A stretch of DNA of 52,694 bases from a virus. Each line of letters opens with the position of its first letter. The stretch's first letter is position 1. The DNA is taken from positions 1-52,694 of the IMG/VR virus record IMGVR_UViG_3300035661_000082; one strand, 5' to 3'. The translations under genes and the position numbers were made by a program. Of this stretch, positions 52,401-52,694 are shown piece by piece. The notes under the pieces are model-generated. The model ran no database searches and had not been told where the DNA came from. It saw only the letters and a list, made by a program, of their open reading frames with translations.

Positions 52401-52694
52401 TCTGTTGATTATTCATCCCCTAAAAACCCGATTCTTTCTTCCGTTGATGCAAAAGAGCAGAAAGACAAAGTTAACACGACACAACGGTTCAATCGTGGCG
52501 ACCTTGATGCAATCATCTTGAACGTGGCAGGCTCTACTGGGATTAGCCTGCACGCTTCTGAGAAGTTCAAAGACCAAAGACAGCGACACATGATTATTGC
52601 TCAACCAGCTGGCGACATTAACACGTTCATGCAGATGCTTGGGCGAATCCACAGAACAGGGCAAGTCAAGCTTCCAAAATACACTATCCTGAGC
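49404..52694 (+). CDS. Polyvalent DarB-like protein, N-terminal part (methyltransferase and helicase)
   Basis: The gene starts at ATG 49404, seven bases after the ferritin stop, and continues through the contig join to 5080, giving 2,742 residues. The N-terminal methyltransferase has motif I (YEPTAGNG, about residue 166) and catalytic NPPF at 226-229 (adenine-type). A linker at about 330-500 is disordered and polar. The helicase has Walker A TGIGKGR (Lys569), a DESH box (688-691), SAT (about 715), and motif VI at 80-112 of the window start. The MTase-helicase fusion resembles DarB of P1 and Strawberry-notch-type helicases and is associated with anti-restriction by protein carried in the virion. 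Confidence 0.9.
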   Translation, partial: MACTYSFVDQNSKNQTLDANEFKAWLANGGLEFARAFKAADNKAAGSVSQFVDFLYAKISSGEMPKDNPALKKMVEQVDGTPASPQRMKQAQEQLESAIVRIARDIVQKNNGIDKTFNDLLALYSSQPNLNVRDSTSIENQAYSTPAPLAYLASLLARIDKKTSVYEPTAGNGMLTIGASPKNVTANEFQEERANALRALNLRRVIEGDALKANVAPKSQDSVITNPPFGQIKDENNNSIKVDFDGFTIGQIDHLIAAKALETMKDDGSATLIIGANKVAGGISNNDRIFFNWLYSNYNVTGHFEVDGKLYTRQGASWPVRVITINGRQKSSNVSPVEGVIERAKTWEQVYDYAKDLLDTVGRSNDGTSRSAGRGSESKTERASLPNDAIEKTPRSNQPESSTGKGSNGDVTRGTARNLPDSEKRNERDVGSVDNEQRHNDGNAQQDQLGGKGKNKANGGEKPTRDTGADGLAKSTGELQTPYVTRSANKDDGILIPSNMAQPTQDALSKLEDDVGDIDEFVKTELGYKSKKELQNALMGLQIDSVALAINQIKNGGGFIIADQTGIGKGRQAASIIRWAERNGYTPVFMSAKPSLFTDMFNDLEDIGSTNIKPFIMNADGSIKGKNGEKLFANNPSLHKTRVSFIRDKGRLPGDSNAIFLTYSQINKPNAQREALLSIAPNAVFILDESHSAAGKSATGEFIISALGLAKGVTYLSATYAKRPDNMPLYFKTEIGKAIEDSTQLSDAMDAGGLSLQTVVSNNLVKAGNLIRRERSYDGVSIDSKSDSKNKDLHESLSDITTLALRAIVNSDDTFHSKFVKTLQKELEREGKGLKDNAGNNASKTVQHTEFSSVVHNFIKQMLLGLKAQTAADEAIASIKRGEKPIIAVENTMGSFLNEYASANGLSNGDPLGKFDYRTVLTRALSRTRAITEKGVNGEDTVKAIPLSDLDPITRKAYDDAQDVIDSLDVGIPVSPIDWIRAEIERAGYSVAEITGRDLSVDYSSPKNPILSSVDAKEQKDKVNTTQRFNRGDLDAIILNVAGSTGISLHASEKFKDQRQRHMIIAQPAGDINTFMQMLGRIHRTGQVKLPKYTILS
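50455..50820 (+). CDS. Embedded out-of-frame ORF in the polyvalent linker
   Basis: A 121-residue ORF reads in another frame within the linker of the polyvalent gene. Its ATG has GGGAG with a seven-base spacer. The sequence is ordinary and helix-forming (KLQEVISQNLALAKEAMEM, then ETWAASIMNSDTMMAMLN), unlike the polar, low-complexity reading of the main frame. It ends in TAG at 50820. It could be a real overprinted protein that explains why the linker is disordered. No family is recognised. Confidence 0.45.
   Translation: MTMQKTYWIPSGDLTTGQAEALAVEANQKPNEQAYRMMLLRKLQEVISQNLALAKEAMEMSPEALPEIYPIAKNEMSETWAASIMNSDTMMAMLNKINWAAKGKIKPMEEKSLQEILEQMD
52553..52694. repeat. Terminal direct repeat (contig closure), right copy
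   Basis: This copy matches 1-142 apart from one A at 52679. It encodes the end of the helicase core and its motif VI, and the reading frame passes straight into position 1 of the window. Confidence 0.9.

Overview
The window looks like the complete genome of a tailed phage of a Gram-negative bacterium, written as a linear contig. The last 142 bases repeat the first 142 with one mismatch, so it closes into a circle of about 52,552 bp; one giant gene runs across the join. Gram-negative host evidence: an inner/outer membrane spanin pair (the second with a lipobox), a signal-anchored lysozyme, and purine-rich Shine-Dalgarno sites. Gene content suggests a podovirus-like virion: a P22-type portal, an N4 gp56/DUF4043-like capsid protein, a short-tail connector/hub series, no sheath and no obvious tape measure. 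Several accessory families (DUF1367, TubC-like, DUF4116) and the overall style recall phages of Betaproteobacteria, but the host is inferred. No integrase, excisionase, reverse transcriptase, CRISPR array or tRNA was recognised.

Layout. (1) 1-5080 is the C-terminal two thirds of a 2,742-residue polyvalent (DarB-like) protein whose N-terminal third lies at 49404-52694. (2) 5090-8644 holds tail-fibre genes: an FCCH-like protein, a collagen-like protein, two Mtd-style N-termini and a glycine-rich tip. (3) 8634-10288 is the lysis cassette. (4) 10362-12826, leftward, holds a primase-helicase and a Cro-like repressor. (5) 12969-17433, rightward, is a replication/recombination operon: Sak4-like ATPase, SSB-like protein, YqaJ exonuclease, DEAH helicase and VRR-NUC nuclease. 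(6) 17522-19366, leftward, carries a second Cro-like regulator, a TraR/DksA zinc finger and a cytosine-5 methyltransferase that completely overlaps a second long same-strand ORF. (7) 19550-21131, rightward, holds two tandem DUF4116-repeat genes and a hypothetical. (8) 21193-23723, leftward, encodes a ParB/MT-A70 adenine methyltransferase fusion and accessory genes, led by a hairpin that can hide its ribosome binding site. (9) 23797-24514 is non-coding with an AT-rich microsatellite. (10) 24515-25765 is a leftward early operon with a consensus promoter. (11) 26095-49397 is the late rightward operon: terminase, portal, scaffold, capsid, connectors, tail proteins, large ejected-type proteins and a ferritin-like protein, leading into the polyvalent gene.

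How it works together. The phage carries three DNA methyltransferase modules (Dcm, MT-A70, and the N-terminal MTase of the polyvalent protein), consistent with a strong anti-restriction strategy. The polyvalent MTase-helicase-zincin protein is probably packaged and ejected with DNA, as DarB of P1 is. Two paralogous small HTH repressors sit at two divergent promoter regions and could coordinate the early transcription units. The points most deserving a second look are the double-coding dcm locus, a well-formed gene embedded out of frame in the disordered linker of the polyvalent gene, the virion-region ferritin, and the Shine-Dalgarno-sequestering hairpin before the ParB-MTase gene.
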